The notes: generated by a model from the sequence alone, not told the origin. 64,000 bases of DNA from Thamnidium elegans (GCA_025201345.1 JAIXMG010000024.1:310001-374000), one strand, 5' to 3'. Counted from the stretch's first letter, positions 46,959 to 58,018 are shown. A program made the numbers and translations.

Positions 46959-49271
46959 ATGACTGCTACTAAAGATAGACTTGCAGCAATTCAACAACAC
47001 TTGACTCCTGAGCAACAACATGCTCGTGCTGTTGAGTAAGATAAAAAAAAAAATATAAATATATATATATATATTAAAGCGTATCTTTTCTTTTAGCCCT
47101 GTCGCTAGTATGAATGAAGAACGCGCGAAAGCTGTTTTTAATATTCGGGAATTAACTTATCTTTTGGATGGTGGAGAAAAGTTAACTTTGGTAAATCAAA
47201 GAAAAAAAGAAAAAAAAAACCCCCTCGTACTAACATAAAAATAGTTAAAAGAACGTTTCATGCAAGATTTTGAAAGAGATCCATTATTCAAAATGGATGA
47301 TATCCATGATATCAGTAAAGACGAACTTCGTGAAAGAACCATGGAAAAGGTACACACCCACCCTTTCTCCTCTCGTTTCCAAAATAGACTAACCCTATTA
47401 TCTTACAGTTCCGTAGCTTAATCCATCATCTTTCCAACGAACCACTCGACATCTTTAAAAAACGTATGGAAATCGTCAGTTTAATTGATCCCGGATTCTG
47501 GACCCGTTTTGGTGTTCATTACGGATTATTCGTAGGTGCTTTACAAAGTAATGCTACTTCAGGTCAACTTGGCTATTGGTTCCAAAAGGGAGCTTTGTCT
47601 CTTTCTGGTATGGTGGGTTGTTTTGCCATGACAGAGTTAGGTCACGGGTCAAATGTACCTGGATTAGAAACCACAGCTACCTTTGATGAAGCATCTGATC
47701 AATTTATTATTCATACACCTACTGTCACAGCAACCAAATGGTGGATTGGTGGTGCAGCACATTCTGCTACACATTCTGCTGTTTTCGCTCAATTGATTGT
47801 CAAAGGAAAGAACTACGGTACCAAATGTTTCGTCGTACCTCTTCGTGATCCCAAGACTTATGATACTTTGCCTGGTATTAATATTGGCGATCTCGGTAAA
47901 AAGATGGGTAGAGATGGTATCGATAACGGTTATATTCAATTTACCAATGTCCGTATTCCTCGTGGTTATATGTTGATGAAACACGCTAAAGTATCTCGAT
48001 CTGGGGCAGTAAAGGAACCTAAATTACAACAACTTACATATGGTGCTTTACTTCAAGGTCGTGTTGCTATGGTAGTTGATAGTGGTAACGTTTCCAAAAA
48101 GGCTTTGACGATTGCTATTCGTTACGCTGCTGTCCGTCGTCAATTCTCCAACTCTAAATCAGACGTCGAAACCAAATTATTGGATTATCCTATTCATCAA
48201 CGTCGTTTAATGCCTTTAATGGCTCAAACTTTTGCCATGTTATTCACCGGTACGGAAATGACAACCATGTACAATAAAATGATGAGCCGTTTAGAGAATG
48301 CTAAACCAGGAGATAAGGATTTGGAAGAAGTCTTGGAGATGTTGAAAGAAACTCATTCCACTAGTGCTGGCTTAAAGGCATTCTGTACTTGGAACTGTTT
48401 AAGTACTATTGAAGCCTGTCGTCAAGCATGTGGTGGTCATGGCTACTCTGCTTATACTGGTTTAGCCGGTATGTATCAAGACTTTGCCGTTCAATGTACT
48501 TGGGAAGGAGATAACACCATCTTAACGTTACAGCTGGGACGTTACTTGATCGGTAGTTATCGTGAGGCCATCAAGGGAAAGAAACTTTCTCCTGGTGTTG
48601 GTTACTTGAACAAATTAGATAAATTGCTCGGTAAAAAATGTGCCGCCAATGCTGACCTTTTAGATCCTGCCGTTATTATTGAAGGCTGGCAAGTAGTTTG
48701 TGCTAATGTGGTACAAAACGCTGCATTAGAATTTGAAGACTGTATTAAACGTGGATTGGACATTGATGATGCTTATGAACAATGCTCTCAATCTCGATTA
48801 TATGCCGCTAAACTTCACTCATATGGTTATTTGTTTAACCGATTTGTGGATGGTGTATCCAAGGTAGAAGGTAACTTGAAGCAAGTGTTGATGGATGTTT
48901 GTCTTTTGTACGGTCTCTATACTGTAGAAGAAAACGCAGGTGCGTTCTTACAGTATGCTTATTTCTCTCCCAAGCAAATGGAAGATATTCGTAGCAAGAC
49001 AAATGAACTGTGTGCTTCTGTTAGAGATCAAGCTATTCCTCTTGTAGACTCTTTTAACCTCTCCGATTATATGGTCAATAGTCCTCTTGGTCGCGCTGAC
49101 GGTAATGTTTATGTACATTACTTTGATCAAGTGAAACGATCAAACCCTCAAGGTCCTCACCCTTATTTTAACCGTTTGATTAAACCTTTGATCGAACGTC
49201 AAATGAATGAAGATGATATGGAAGATGAAGAAGCTGGCTTAGAAGAAGATGATGAAGAAGATGAAGAGTAA
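46959..49271 (+). CDS. acyl-CoA oxidase
   Basis: Peroxisomal flavoprotein for the first step of beta-oxidation (acyl-CoA to trans-2-enoyl-CoA with H2O2). 712 residues. Exons: 46959-47035, 47097-47190, 47245-47349, 47409-49271 (introns 61, 54 and 59 nt). MTELGHGSNVPGLETTATFD and TKWWIGGAAHSATHSAVFAQ are the FAD/substrate blocks. GRDGIDNGYIQFTNVRIPR, CGGHGYSAYTGLAGMYQDF and CTWEGDNTILTLQLGRYL follow, with the catalytic Glu at about residue 458. The C terminus is a long acidic tail (ending EEDDEEDEE), not an SKL-type PTS1. Import must use another signal, as in yeasts whose oxidases lack PTS1. The expression-type codon bias is strong. Confidence 0.95.
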
Positions 49272-49338
49272 AAAAAAACATTCTTAAAACTTTTTAGAAT
49301 TTTATATATTTAAAGATACCTACTACATAATAAACTTT

Positions 49339-49370
<32 letters not shown>

Positions 49371-50365
49371 GGCATCAGAGCTCGTTATTTATCAATGAAG
49401 CAGATACAATAGTTGCAGTTACAGAAACTATTTACTTCCGTCGTTTGATAAGTTAAAAAGACTTTTTAAAAAAGTTATTTTCGTTGAGATAAGTCATTAT
49501 TGTTCTATGGGTGTAACCGAGTAAAGCTATTTACATTTATTTTTAGAGACTTTTAGTGGTCAATAAAGCTTAACTTCCCTTTTTAACGCTAAAACTTATG
49601 ATGTTCACGGATGTATCGTATATCGATATGATAATTCGATATAGAGTTTATTTAAATTGTTGGCCTCTTTTTATTTATTTTTAGAATATTACAAAAAAAA
49701 ATGTAACTCTGAAAGCATTGTATCGCAATGCATAACCTCCGGACTTGGATATCGAGGTCTCTTCCAACAACATCGAGTTCGTGTTACTTCTATTTTTGAA
49801 TCAAGCTAGTAATTTTTTTTCCCTTTTTCCTTCTTATTAGAAGAACAATAAGCTTGGTTTCAATCCTCTATTTTCCTCCTTTCTTTCCATTTGTTCCAAC
49901 TTGACTATTCGAACCTCCCATTTCTATTTGAGCTTCTCTTTACTTGAAACAGTTTTCGTTGTGAATTATATAGAAACCAACTCTAATGATTTATATCAGA
50001 ATATTTTTATGATACTTTCCTTCTATACCTATATCTAAATAGAATAAGAGTTATACAGGTATGTATTCTCGTTCGATAATTACAGGATTAATGATATTAT
50101 AAAATGATAGTAGATAAGTAATAAAAATACTTTGCAACCGTTATCAGATGTTTTTATTACAAATTCAAATTTATGGGTTTATATATAATGCATTTTATGG
50201 TTGATAAGTTGTATGTCTTCCTTTAGTAAATGTTATTAGCCATAACCAGATATATGTTTGCCATGAAAGACAGAAGAGACGACATTGGTTAATTTGAAAT
50301 AGGCAGTATATTTTTTTTTAAAAAAAGAAACTATACAATAGTATATATTAATTTATGATCATTGA
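49272..50365. other. intergenic region before the repeat-rich segment
   Basis: About 1.1 kb. It starts with a T/A run after the oxidase stop and has a small perfect hairpin (GCATTG-TATCG-CAATGC, about 49713-49731), then pyrimidine-rich DNA. The left 57-bp inverted repeat lies at 50041-50097. No gene seen. Confidence 0.45.
50041..50097 (+). repeat. 57-bp inverted repeat, left copy
   Basis: Begins AGAATAAGAGTTATACAGGT and ends ATTAATGATAT. It matches the reverse complement of 53197-53253 at 55 of 57 positions. Similarity may extend five bases outward (TAAAY). Both copies have the same end facing outward, as terminal inverted repeats would. Confidence 0.85.
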
Positions 50366-52056
50366 TTAGTGGCCAAATCTCAAAACACATCGGCGTGTGC
50401 TGTCTTGAGCTGTATCGATCATGGCATCCAAACTCACCAGAGTTTTTCTGTATCTTTCTTCAATTATATCGGGTTGCTTGGATTTTCTACAGAAGCTCCA
50501 GAAAACGTCACTAACCCCAAGGAGTTTTCTGATATTGATCATAGTAAAGAGAGAAGATAAATCATCCAGGGATTGAGGAAAGCGAAAGTGGGCAATTTCA
50601 ATAAAGGTATATATGCCCTTGGCAGTTAATTGTTGAAGGTAAAAAGTGATATTGAAACCATGGATTTGAAAGGCAAGAGCGCCGTCAAGCTTATTGATAT
50701 CAATGGCATTTTTAGTAAATATCGCTAAACGGAGCGTATCCAGACATAATGACTTGCTACAAGAACCTTGCCGGGTTTTGGCCTCACCATAACCGACACT
50801 ATTTCCAAATGACATTTGTTGTTTTTCACTAATTACTGCATCAGGTCGATTTTTTCCTTTTTCCATAGGGATAGCATTAGTCCAGCGAAGATGAATAAGC
50901 CGGTCAGGATCGCTGATGAGGCAAGATAATAGGGGATCGAAGTATGTATTCCACAACTCGCTTTCACTAATTTGTTTGTAGTCATTTAAAGGTCTTGTTG
51001 GGAGTTTCTGAATCCTTAACTCGAAGCCCCACAAAAAAAGTCAGTAAAGTCATAATTTTTATAAAGTTCATCAAACTTACAGGTTGATAATACCATATAG
51101 AAGACGTTTTTGGCCATAATTCATTTGAGAAGCCAGAACTGTAAACTCCATAATTGCTTGTTCTCTTGTTTTGTTTGCCAAGCTGAGATCCGTAAGAGTA
51201 TTGGTGATTGTAATGAAATGGTTCGAGGGAAAGTCAAGATTATAGTTTATTATCTTTCGTTCAAGGAAAGCTGTCAGTTGCTGCAGTGTTCCAAAGAAAA
51301 AACCTTTTCTGCGATCTCGCTATGTTGGTCTTTGCAAAGAAAAAGAATGTGGGTCAAAGACGCGAGTTCATGCACGTAGGATTCCACCGATAGGGCCTTG
51401 TGTTTCACGAGGATTTCGCTAGTAGCAGCCTGGTATTTGCGGAATAAATGACTAATGTTGATATCCTTAAACATCCATGGATTATCGCTTGTATCTTCTT
51501 CATTTACAAAGTTAGTCATGACACTGATTAAATAGTCCCTCACTTCAAGCAACATGGTATCAGTGAGACTTGCTGGTTCATTGGAAATAGAAGAATCACC
51601 AGAGACATCAAGAGCAGAGGAATCACCAGAGACATCAGGAGCCGAAGAATCGCTGGAGACATTAAGAGCAGAGGAACCACTACCAGACACCCCGTTGCTT
51701 GCAGCAGTAGTTTGTAGAGATTTGAGTCGCTGTTCAGTCACAATGTCGATAACCTCACTGCAGCCCAATTCAGTTTTAAGTAGTATATTCGATTCTGACC
51801 GCATAGACCAGAATCGTATATAATCTGCACTCGAAGTCCAGTTCTTGTAATCATTGCGAAGCTTCGTATCAGCAGTGCTTTTTGATTTGAAATATTCGCT
51901 TAAAATGTTCCCAAATCGCTGCTGAGCCTGGTTTCTGTCAAGGCAATCCCACTTTTCAATAAACTCTCTGAACGACAAGCGATCGGAACGATCAAGACAC
52001 CATTTGACATCTTCAGGAACCTTCTGTAACAGTTTTGTTTTCTTTTTAGGTGGCAT
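50366..52056 (-). pseudogene. Mucorales-type protein with possible PD-(D/E)XK nuclease core, frameshifted
   Basis: Minus-strand model: 52056 to 51081, an intron at 51015-51080 (GTAAGT...AAG, 66 nt), then 51014 to 50366. The N-terminal third is basic then helical (SFREFIEKWDCLDRNQAQQR), followed by a linker with SSALDVSGDS-type repeats. The C-terminal third has ELWNTYFDPLLSCLISDP, LRWTN, NRPDAVIS, then GYGEAK and LDTLRLAIFTKNAIDINKLD, and ends in a conserved-looking FQIHGFNITFYLQQL block. I recall many Mucorales hypothetical proteins with this RPD...GYGE(A/V)K plan. D...ExK is the metal-site pattern of PD-(D/E)XK nucleases. The frame breaks at a run of six A on the plus strand (51297-51302): upstream reading stops at 51274, downstream continues in another frame to the splice. 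The break may be a real mutation or a homopolymer error. The first ATG is 52056; an earlier open stretch up to about 52134 lacks ATG. Confidence 0.6.
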
Positions 52057-52399
52057 TCGTTGGATGATCAGATGAGCGTTGGTGTCAACCTTTATAATTG
52101 TACTCTCACCTTTGAATACAACTTTAGTAGTCACTGAAAATCAGCTGATAAAACCAGTACATTTCTTACTTTTTTATTTTTATTTTTTAATATATAGACT
52201 TGCTTTATTTTACACTATTATTTTTGATCCTACTTGAATGTTTGCAGTCAGTTTGGGATCGGTCAAATGAAAATGCGACACTCCCTTTAATTTGAGACAA
52301 GATAACGTTGTTGATATGCAAAAAATATCATTCATTTTTGAAGATGTGAGAAAGGTAAAATGTAAAAAAAATAATGTTCATCTGGAAGGCGGTATGGAC

Positions 52400-52966
52400 T
52401 TGCAGGTGGTTAGTAGCCAGAGAAGACTTACTGGAAGAAACTTTTGTTTTTTCGGGTTAGATTGGAGGCGAATTCCCCTTGTCACTGGTGCGATGAATGG
52501 TTCTTGGATGTACATGCATTGGGTTTCTTCTGCACGTGTGTAGAAGTTGCAATAGGATTAGTAGTCAGAGAAAATCTTGCTGGAAGAGACTCTTGTCTTT
52601 TCGGGTAAGGTTGGAGACAAACATCTCGACGTTACTAATGTTATGATGATCTACGTTCATCATCCATTTGGGTTTGCTTCACACAGGGAGTTGCAGGTGG
52701 TTAGTAGCCAGAGAAGACTTGCTGGAAGAAACTTTTGTTTTTTCGGGTTAGATTGGAGGCGAATTCCCCTTGTCACTGGTGCGATGAATGGTTCTTGGAT
52801 GTACATGCATTGGGTTTCTTCTGCACGTGTGTAGAAGTTGCAATAGGATTAGTAGTCAGAGAAAATCTTGCTGGAAGAGACTCTTGTCTTTTCGGGTAAG
52901 GTTGGAGACAAACATCTCGACGTTACCAATGTTATGATGATCTACGTTCATCATCCATTTGGGTTT
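52400..52966. repeat. nested tandem repeat: two 291-bp units, each of two diverged ~145-bp subunits
   Basis: Unit 1 (52400-52690) and unit 2 (52691-52966) have a 291-bp period and differ at only a few positions over 276 bp. Within each unit the halves (starting at 52400 and 52547, then 52691 and about 52838) begin with TTGCA and share the order TTAGTAGYCAGAGAA, TGCTGGAAGA, TTTTCGGGT, TTGGAG, CATTTGGGTTT or GCATTGGGTTT. They are therefore old copies of one ~145-bp subunit. The order is A-B-A-B, a small higher-order repeat. Confidence 0.85.
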
Positions 52967-53196
52967 CTCCCTTGCTACATTTGAACATACATTAATTATT
53001 AGACTTATTATTAATTACTTTTTTTTTCTCACCACATCCCACTTGATTCAACTTCCATCCTAATCCTATTCAAAATCCTGATACGATAGTCACCCAATAT
53101 GATATGAGAACTGAAATACCTACAAAACCAAATAATGTGGATTAGTGGGACTTGTACTAGTATCATAGTGATGCTAATCCTTGCCCTCTATTCGCT

Positions 53197-53253
53197 ATAT
53201 CATTAATTCTGTAATTATCGAACGAGAATACATACCTGTATAACTCTCATTCT
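53197..53253 (-). repeat. 57-bp inverted repeat, right copy
   Basis: Reverse complement of 50041-50097 with two mismatches. The pair encloses about 3.1 kb containing the nuclease-like gene and the 291-bp tandem repeats. No target-site duplication is visible at the outer borders. Confidence 0.85.
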
Positions 53254-53497
53254 GTTTACCCGAGCTCAACCTTATTGGACAGTTTTGAAAAGCTTTGAAG
53301 AATAGAGTCAGCATAAGCGAGTTGAATGATGTGGAAATTCCTACCTCAAGAGCCGTTGAAGGAAGCAAAGATGTTCCAGTTGAAAATTTGCAGAGTTTCA
53401 TTTAGCATTTCATAAAGTATTTTTCTAAACACTTAAATAAAGAACCTTTGTGATTTATTTGACCAGAAATTGGGCAATTTAATACAATTTTTTTTTT

Positions 53498-53593
53498 CGA
53501 AAGTGGGCATTTATTTTTGTCTTTCGGCCAATCCTTTTTATGAAAGTGACAATTATTTTTGTGAAAACGCCAATTTCCATAGGCTTGACTGTA
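53498..53593. mobile_element. possible solo terminal repeat of a Tc1/mariner-like element
   Basis: Two similar blocks follow each other (CGAAAGTGGGCATTTATTTTTG and TGAAAGTGACAATTATTTTTGT, each followed by a GCCAAT). They end in CATAGGCTTGACTGTA next to a TA dinucleotide. An end reading TACAGTCAAGCC beside TA is typical in style for Tc1/mariner termini. No partner end and no transposase were found nearby, so this is a relic at most. Confidence 0.25.
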
Positions 53594-54397
53594 TAAACCT
53601 CAAAATATGGATCGTAAAATGTGTTTGTGTAAGGGAAAAAATCTTAATCCATCAAGATAAAGAAACGGATTTAAATGATATGACACTTTCACTTTTATTT
53701 TTTTTTAAAAAAAAAGAAAAAAAAGAGAGGGGACGGTCTATATAACACTACCTTACATATGTTGTACTCTACCCATAGCTGTACCATTCACTGTACACGT
53801 AACTTTCAACTATCGTATATATCCTTTTCGTTACGCGTATAACCCTTTACTCTTGACCAAAATGCATCGTCATGACAAACCTCGAACCAAGCTTGTCACT
53901 TTAAACGAACCTGCTTTATCTGCACCATTTATATGTATATTGTATCTATATCTATATCTAAGCTGATTGTAATGTATAAAATGATTCTAGTACAATAAAT
54001 GAGCCGTTAGGTATTATATACTACCTCTTTTTTTTTTTTTTTTTTTTTTTTTAGTAAACATACCTATTTGAAGTTGTAAAGGGTATTTGGAAATGATTTT
54101 GTTTGAACTCTTTGTTAATCAGCAAATGCTCGTTTTATCCTTCGATTACAATCATAAAAATCTTGAAGTAATACTATATTTTGGCTTCATTTCTCAATGA
54201 CATTGTTAAATAATTAGACAGTTACCCCCCAAAGCACAACAACAAAGGCATTTTCGATTTTTCAATTAACTTTTAAGTGGCTCAGCTAAATGAAAAACTT
54301 CAAAGGGGGGCAAGCGGCTTTGGACTTGACGTTCTATTGCTGATTTTACCGGGTTTCTTTTTTTTTTATAATGATTATATAAGATGGCAGAAAATAC

Positions 54398-55768
54398 TTA
54401 TCTTATTATATGAGCTTTGGGATGACGTATTTTTCTGCCATCTTTCTTTTTGAGCTTGTTTTTTTCACGCTCCTCTTTCTCTTCCTCTTCCTCTTCCTCT
54501 TCCTCTTCCTCTTCCTCTTCCTCTTCCTCTTCCTCTTCCTCTTCCTCTTCCTCTTCCTCTTCCTCTTCCTCTTCCTCTTCCTCTTCCTCTTCCTCTTCCT
54601 CTTCCTCTTCCTCTTCCTCTTCCTCTTCCTCTTCCTCTTCCTCTTCCTCTTCCTCTTCCTCTTCCTCTTCCTCTTCCTCTTCCTCTTCCTCTTCCTCTTC
54701 CTCTTCCTCTTCCTCTTCCTCTTCCTCTTCCTCTTCCTCTTCCTCTTCCTCTTCCTCTTCCTCTTCCTCTTCCTCTTCCTCTTCCTCTTCCTCTTCCTCT
54801 TCCTCTTCCTCTTCCTCTTCCTCTTCCTCTTCCTCTTCCTCTTCCTCTTCCTCTTCCTCTTCCTCTTCTGCCTCTATATTATAGACATGTTATTTTTAGT
54901 ACGCATAGCTAAGTCGTTTAATATATATATATATATGTATATCTTACCATCAAATAATGCATCCAAAAAGGATTTTTTTAGCAGCAGCAGCAGCAGCAGC
55001 AGTAGTAATAGTAGCAGAAGAAGAAGCCTTTGATTTCAATGGTTTGGAATCAAATGGGTCTTCCACCAAATGTCTTGCTGGGGAAATAATTGCTTTGACC
55101 AAAGAAGAAAAATTTTCCTCTTTGGTTGGTGCAATTGATGCGAGTCCGCGCTCCTTGGAAACAGAAGTTTCAAATTCCTTACCTGTAGCAACAGGTAAAA
55201 CATCTGAGTGAACTGATTCCTTCAAAAATACACCACAAGATGGTGGTAAAGGCATAAAAATAACTGGTGAACCAGCACCAGTGACTACAGGCTCAAAAGA
55301 GCCTTCTTTTAAAGTTGGTACGTAACCAAAAGAAAAAGATCCAAAATTACCAACAACTAACTCTTGGTCACTAACAGACATTTCCTCAAAAGAGTCAATA
55401 TCCATCGGCTCGCAAGAGCTAGTTTCAACTTCCATCTTCTCCAACTCATCAAAACAATCAACTTCCATGTACTCTACCAAAGAGGAAGAGAAACGGGAAG
55501 AAGAGGATCCTGAAAAGCGGAGAGGTCTAACACGGGTACAACGAGGCGCACCTGGGAAAGAACGGACAAATCTACGAACTCGTAAACGAGAACGACGAAT
55601 AGCCGAAGCTTGTGATTCAGTGTTTTTGAAATAAAAAAAAGAAGTGTCACCACCACCACCACAGTCTTTTTCTTCTACAACAAAAGGATGAAATACAGTA
55701 GAAACTGTATTATCGTCCATCTTCTCAGTAGGAGATAAAAACTTGTTTTCCAAAATTACAGGATTCAT
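54398..55768 (-). pseudogene. unrecognised nuclear-type protein with ~130-residue poly-Glu exon; one frame break
   Basis: Minus strand. The first part reads from about 55768 (first in-frame ATG, MNPVILENKF; the open frame reaches about 55866) to 54948. The last exon is 54873-54398 behind a 74-nt intron (GTAAGA...ATATAG). Residues are Ser, Val and acid-rich with MEVD/MEVE/MDID repeats, an Arg-rich patch and a run of Ala near the join. No domain recognised. The last exon encodes GCA, then 65 GAAGAG hexamers (130 Glu), then a basic tail of 26 residues rich in Lys (...REKNKLKKKDGRK...) and a stop, all in one frame. The two parts are joined by KKSFLDALFD only if one base is dropped from the run of seven A at minus 54979-54973; as written the first part stops at 54950. 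This is either a homopolymer error or a young frameshift. Confidence 0.55.
54479..54868. repeat. 65 perfect copies of the hexamer CTCTTC / GAAGAG
   Basis: 390 bp with no interruption. On the minus strand it is in frame with flanking sequence and codes for alternating GAA GAG, i.e. Glu only. Plus-strand frames give poly-Ser or Leu-Phe and are shadows. Confidence 0.95.
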
Positions 55769-55866
55769 GTTTCCATAAATCTCTACATTTTGTACTAACA
55801 AGTTAGTATCTATACTACATTCACCGGAGACGAGATCGATGTCATTTTCACCATGACCATCTCTCT

Positions 55867-57612
55867 GTGATATTTAACGATAAATATCAAAAAATAAAAG
55901 AAAAAATAAAAAAGAACAGAAAGTTTTATCAGACAGAAAAAGGTTGTTGTTTATTGATCGAAATTAAGAGTCTTTTTATAGACCTTAGAAATAAATGAAA
56001 ATATATAATTATAATCTAAATGGGTTCATATACGATACATAACCCTTTTATGGATGAGCACAATTTATATGGATTGATCATAACAACATGTCTGATTATA
56101 GACTGATCATAATAACATATCTGGTTATAGAAATGATGTGTTTATATAATTGTGTCACTTCAATAACTTGTTTCACTAATACTTTGTGATTACATTTACC
56201 TCGTCGATATATAGAATAGTAATAAGATCTAAGTAATATGTAGCTAATATTACATTTGTGTATAGTTTTGAGTAAAACTATGTATAAATTATATTACTGT
56301 ATATTACTTGGATACAACACTCTCAAGTCAGTATCTCCAGGTAAATGGATATTGTCAACGCCGACAACATCATCACCTTTTGCAAGAACACCAGCATCTT
56401 TTTTTACAAGCATATTACAGTAACAGTGTTCTCTTATTAAAACCTACGCCCAAGAAACCCCCTCCCCCACCCCAAAAGCAGAGACGGAACGTACGCGATG
56501 ATGGTATACATGTTACTGACAGTTATATAATGTACACTAATTTAGTTTTCGCAACAGGTTTACAATAGGCATCTCGGTGAAAAAAAAAAAGAAAGAATAA
56601 CCTTTCTTTTTTGAAGTAACCCTTATGTACCTCACTTAATTTTTTTTAAAAAAAAAATGATAATCTCCTTTGTAGGTTGGGTTTATAAAGTATAAGTGAA
56701 AAAAAAAAAAAAAAAAAGCTTCAAAGATGGATATGTACAGTCAAGTAAAGAAATGTAGACAAGTAATAAATTCACTTTGAAATATATGTATTGACTTCAC
56801 TTGACATGATCTCGTTGTCGCAGAAAAGAAAAAAAAAGAAGGCTGCTAAATAAGATGATGATGGAATAAAAGGATATTTGATACTTGATGGTACAGTGAA
56901 TAGTTGTCGAGAGTAAAGGATATCATAATATTCGTATTATGAGTAAAACGAGTAAAATGAAAGGAAGGTGCTTGGAAGATGGTGGGCAAAGATAGTCACA
57001 TCGAAAGACAAGATACGTAAGTTAGTTGTTTTTGCTTTGGGTAATAAAAGTAGACGGATTAAATTGTTGATCATATCGTGCTACAAATGACACGTTTGTA
57101 TACATATATAATAGTGAAACAAAATGCTCATTCAGTTTAAGTTTCCGTTTTAAGACAATACTTTTTGGTCCTCACGAATGTAGTGATTCCATATGATATT
57201 GTTATAAAGTACAGAGTTTCTTTGGTATCATAACCTCTCTTATTTTTTTATTTTTTTTGAGTGTTGGAGGAGAGGGTAAAAAGAATATATCAGATTTAGT
57301 TTGTAGATAAAAAAAAGGAAAACTTGACAGTGGATATATCGTTTTTGCATAATATGCTAATAGTCAGTTATATACTATTTACCTTTTCGCGACTGTTCCT
57401 GTTAATCAAAGACATTATCTCTTTGAGAACTGAAAATAGTATACACATACATTTAATAAAAAAAAAAAAAAAAAAGTGGATTTATTTTTTTGATTAAAAA
57501 CGATACACTCGTTATAAAACCATATAATAAAAAGGAATTAGATTCTTCATAGAAAGTTTTAAATCTACAGCGGATGTATTCTTTTTCTCCTTTACTCTTT
57601 CTTCTTAAAACC
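55867..57612. other. intergenic region, 1.7 kb
   Basis: AT-rich. A short protein-like stretch at about 56318-56415 (SPGKWILSTPTTSSPFARTP) and a Pro/Arg-rich stretch at about 56440-56565 could be pieces of a dead gene, but no model joins them. A and T runs throughout (for example 56699-56717). Confidence 0.4.
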
Positions 57613-58018
57613 ATGGATACTCAACAAAAAATAATGTTTGTATGCATTCATAATGCTGGTAGGTCTCAAATGACTATTGCATTTTTTTAACAATCATAAG
57701 ACTTCGGATAAGGTGTTTGGTGTCTCGGCTGGTTCCGTTCCAGCAGACAAGGTTCATCCCGATATCGCTGAAGTTATGGCAGCTGTAGGCATTGATCTTT
57801 CTAACGTAAAACCTTGAACGTTAACTAAGGAATTGGCTGAAGCTGTGTCTATCATTGTTACTATGGGTTGCAATGTGGCTTGCCCCTATGTACCCGACGT
57901 ACAAATTATCGACTGGCTTATTCCTGATCCCAAAGTTAGTGATGCTAATTCTATCTTGACTATTCGTGATGATATCGAAGAACGCATCAAGCAGTTTATT
58001 AAAGAACAAGGCTTTTAA
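57613..58018 (+). pseudogene. broken low-molecular-weight arsenate reductase (ArsC/LMW-PTP family)
   Basis: The family reduces arsenate to arsenite using a CX5R active-site loop. Here FVCIHNAGRSQM (residues 9-20) keeps that loop. GVSAGSVPADKVHPDIAEVM, VTMGCNVACPYVP and the C-terminal DDIEERIKQFI follow in order and at the right distances. There are no introns. Two lesions: a run of seven T (57682-57688) shifts the frame and gives TAA at 57688; an in-frame TGA lies at 57815-57817. The rest is well conserved, so inactivation looks recent. A thioredoxin-type ArsC of this wording is mainly bacterial, so gene transfer is possible. It is followed 125 bp later by a broken ArsH in the same orientation. 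Confidence 0.85.

Larger units (their letters stand above)
52967..54397. other. intergenic region, 1.4 kb, with inverted repeat and possible transposon end
   Basis: Holds the right inverted repeat (53197-53253), a possible transposon-end sequence (about 53498-53593) and a T run at about 54028-54052. No gene seen. Confidence 0.4.

Noticed and set aside
52292..52834. Two short plus-strand frames ending in the same sequence within the 291-bp repeats
   Set aside because: Identical because the DNA is duplicated. No splice or start context, and the diverged half-units break the frame.
52400..52966. CRISPR-like array
   Set aside because: Two long units with no unique spacers in a eukaryotic genome; it is a tandem duplication.
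54410..55033. Long plus-strand poly-Ser and Leu-Phe open frames over the hexamer array
   Set aside because: They are frames of the same GAAGAG repeat. The minus-strand Glu frame is the one with splice site, unique flanks and stop in register.
53584..56745. CTTGACTGTA at 53584 and TACAGTCAAG at 56736 as a transposon end pair
   Set aside because: Their orientation faces away from each other, so they cannot bound one element; the rest of the sequence does not match.
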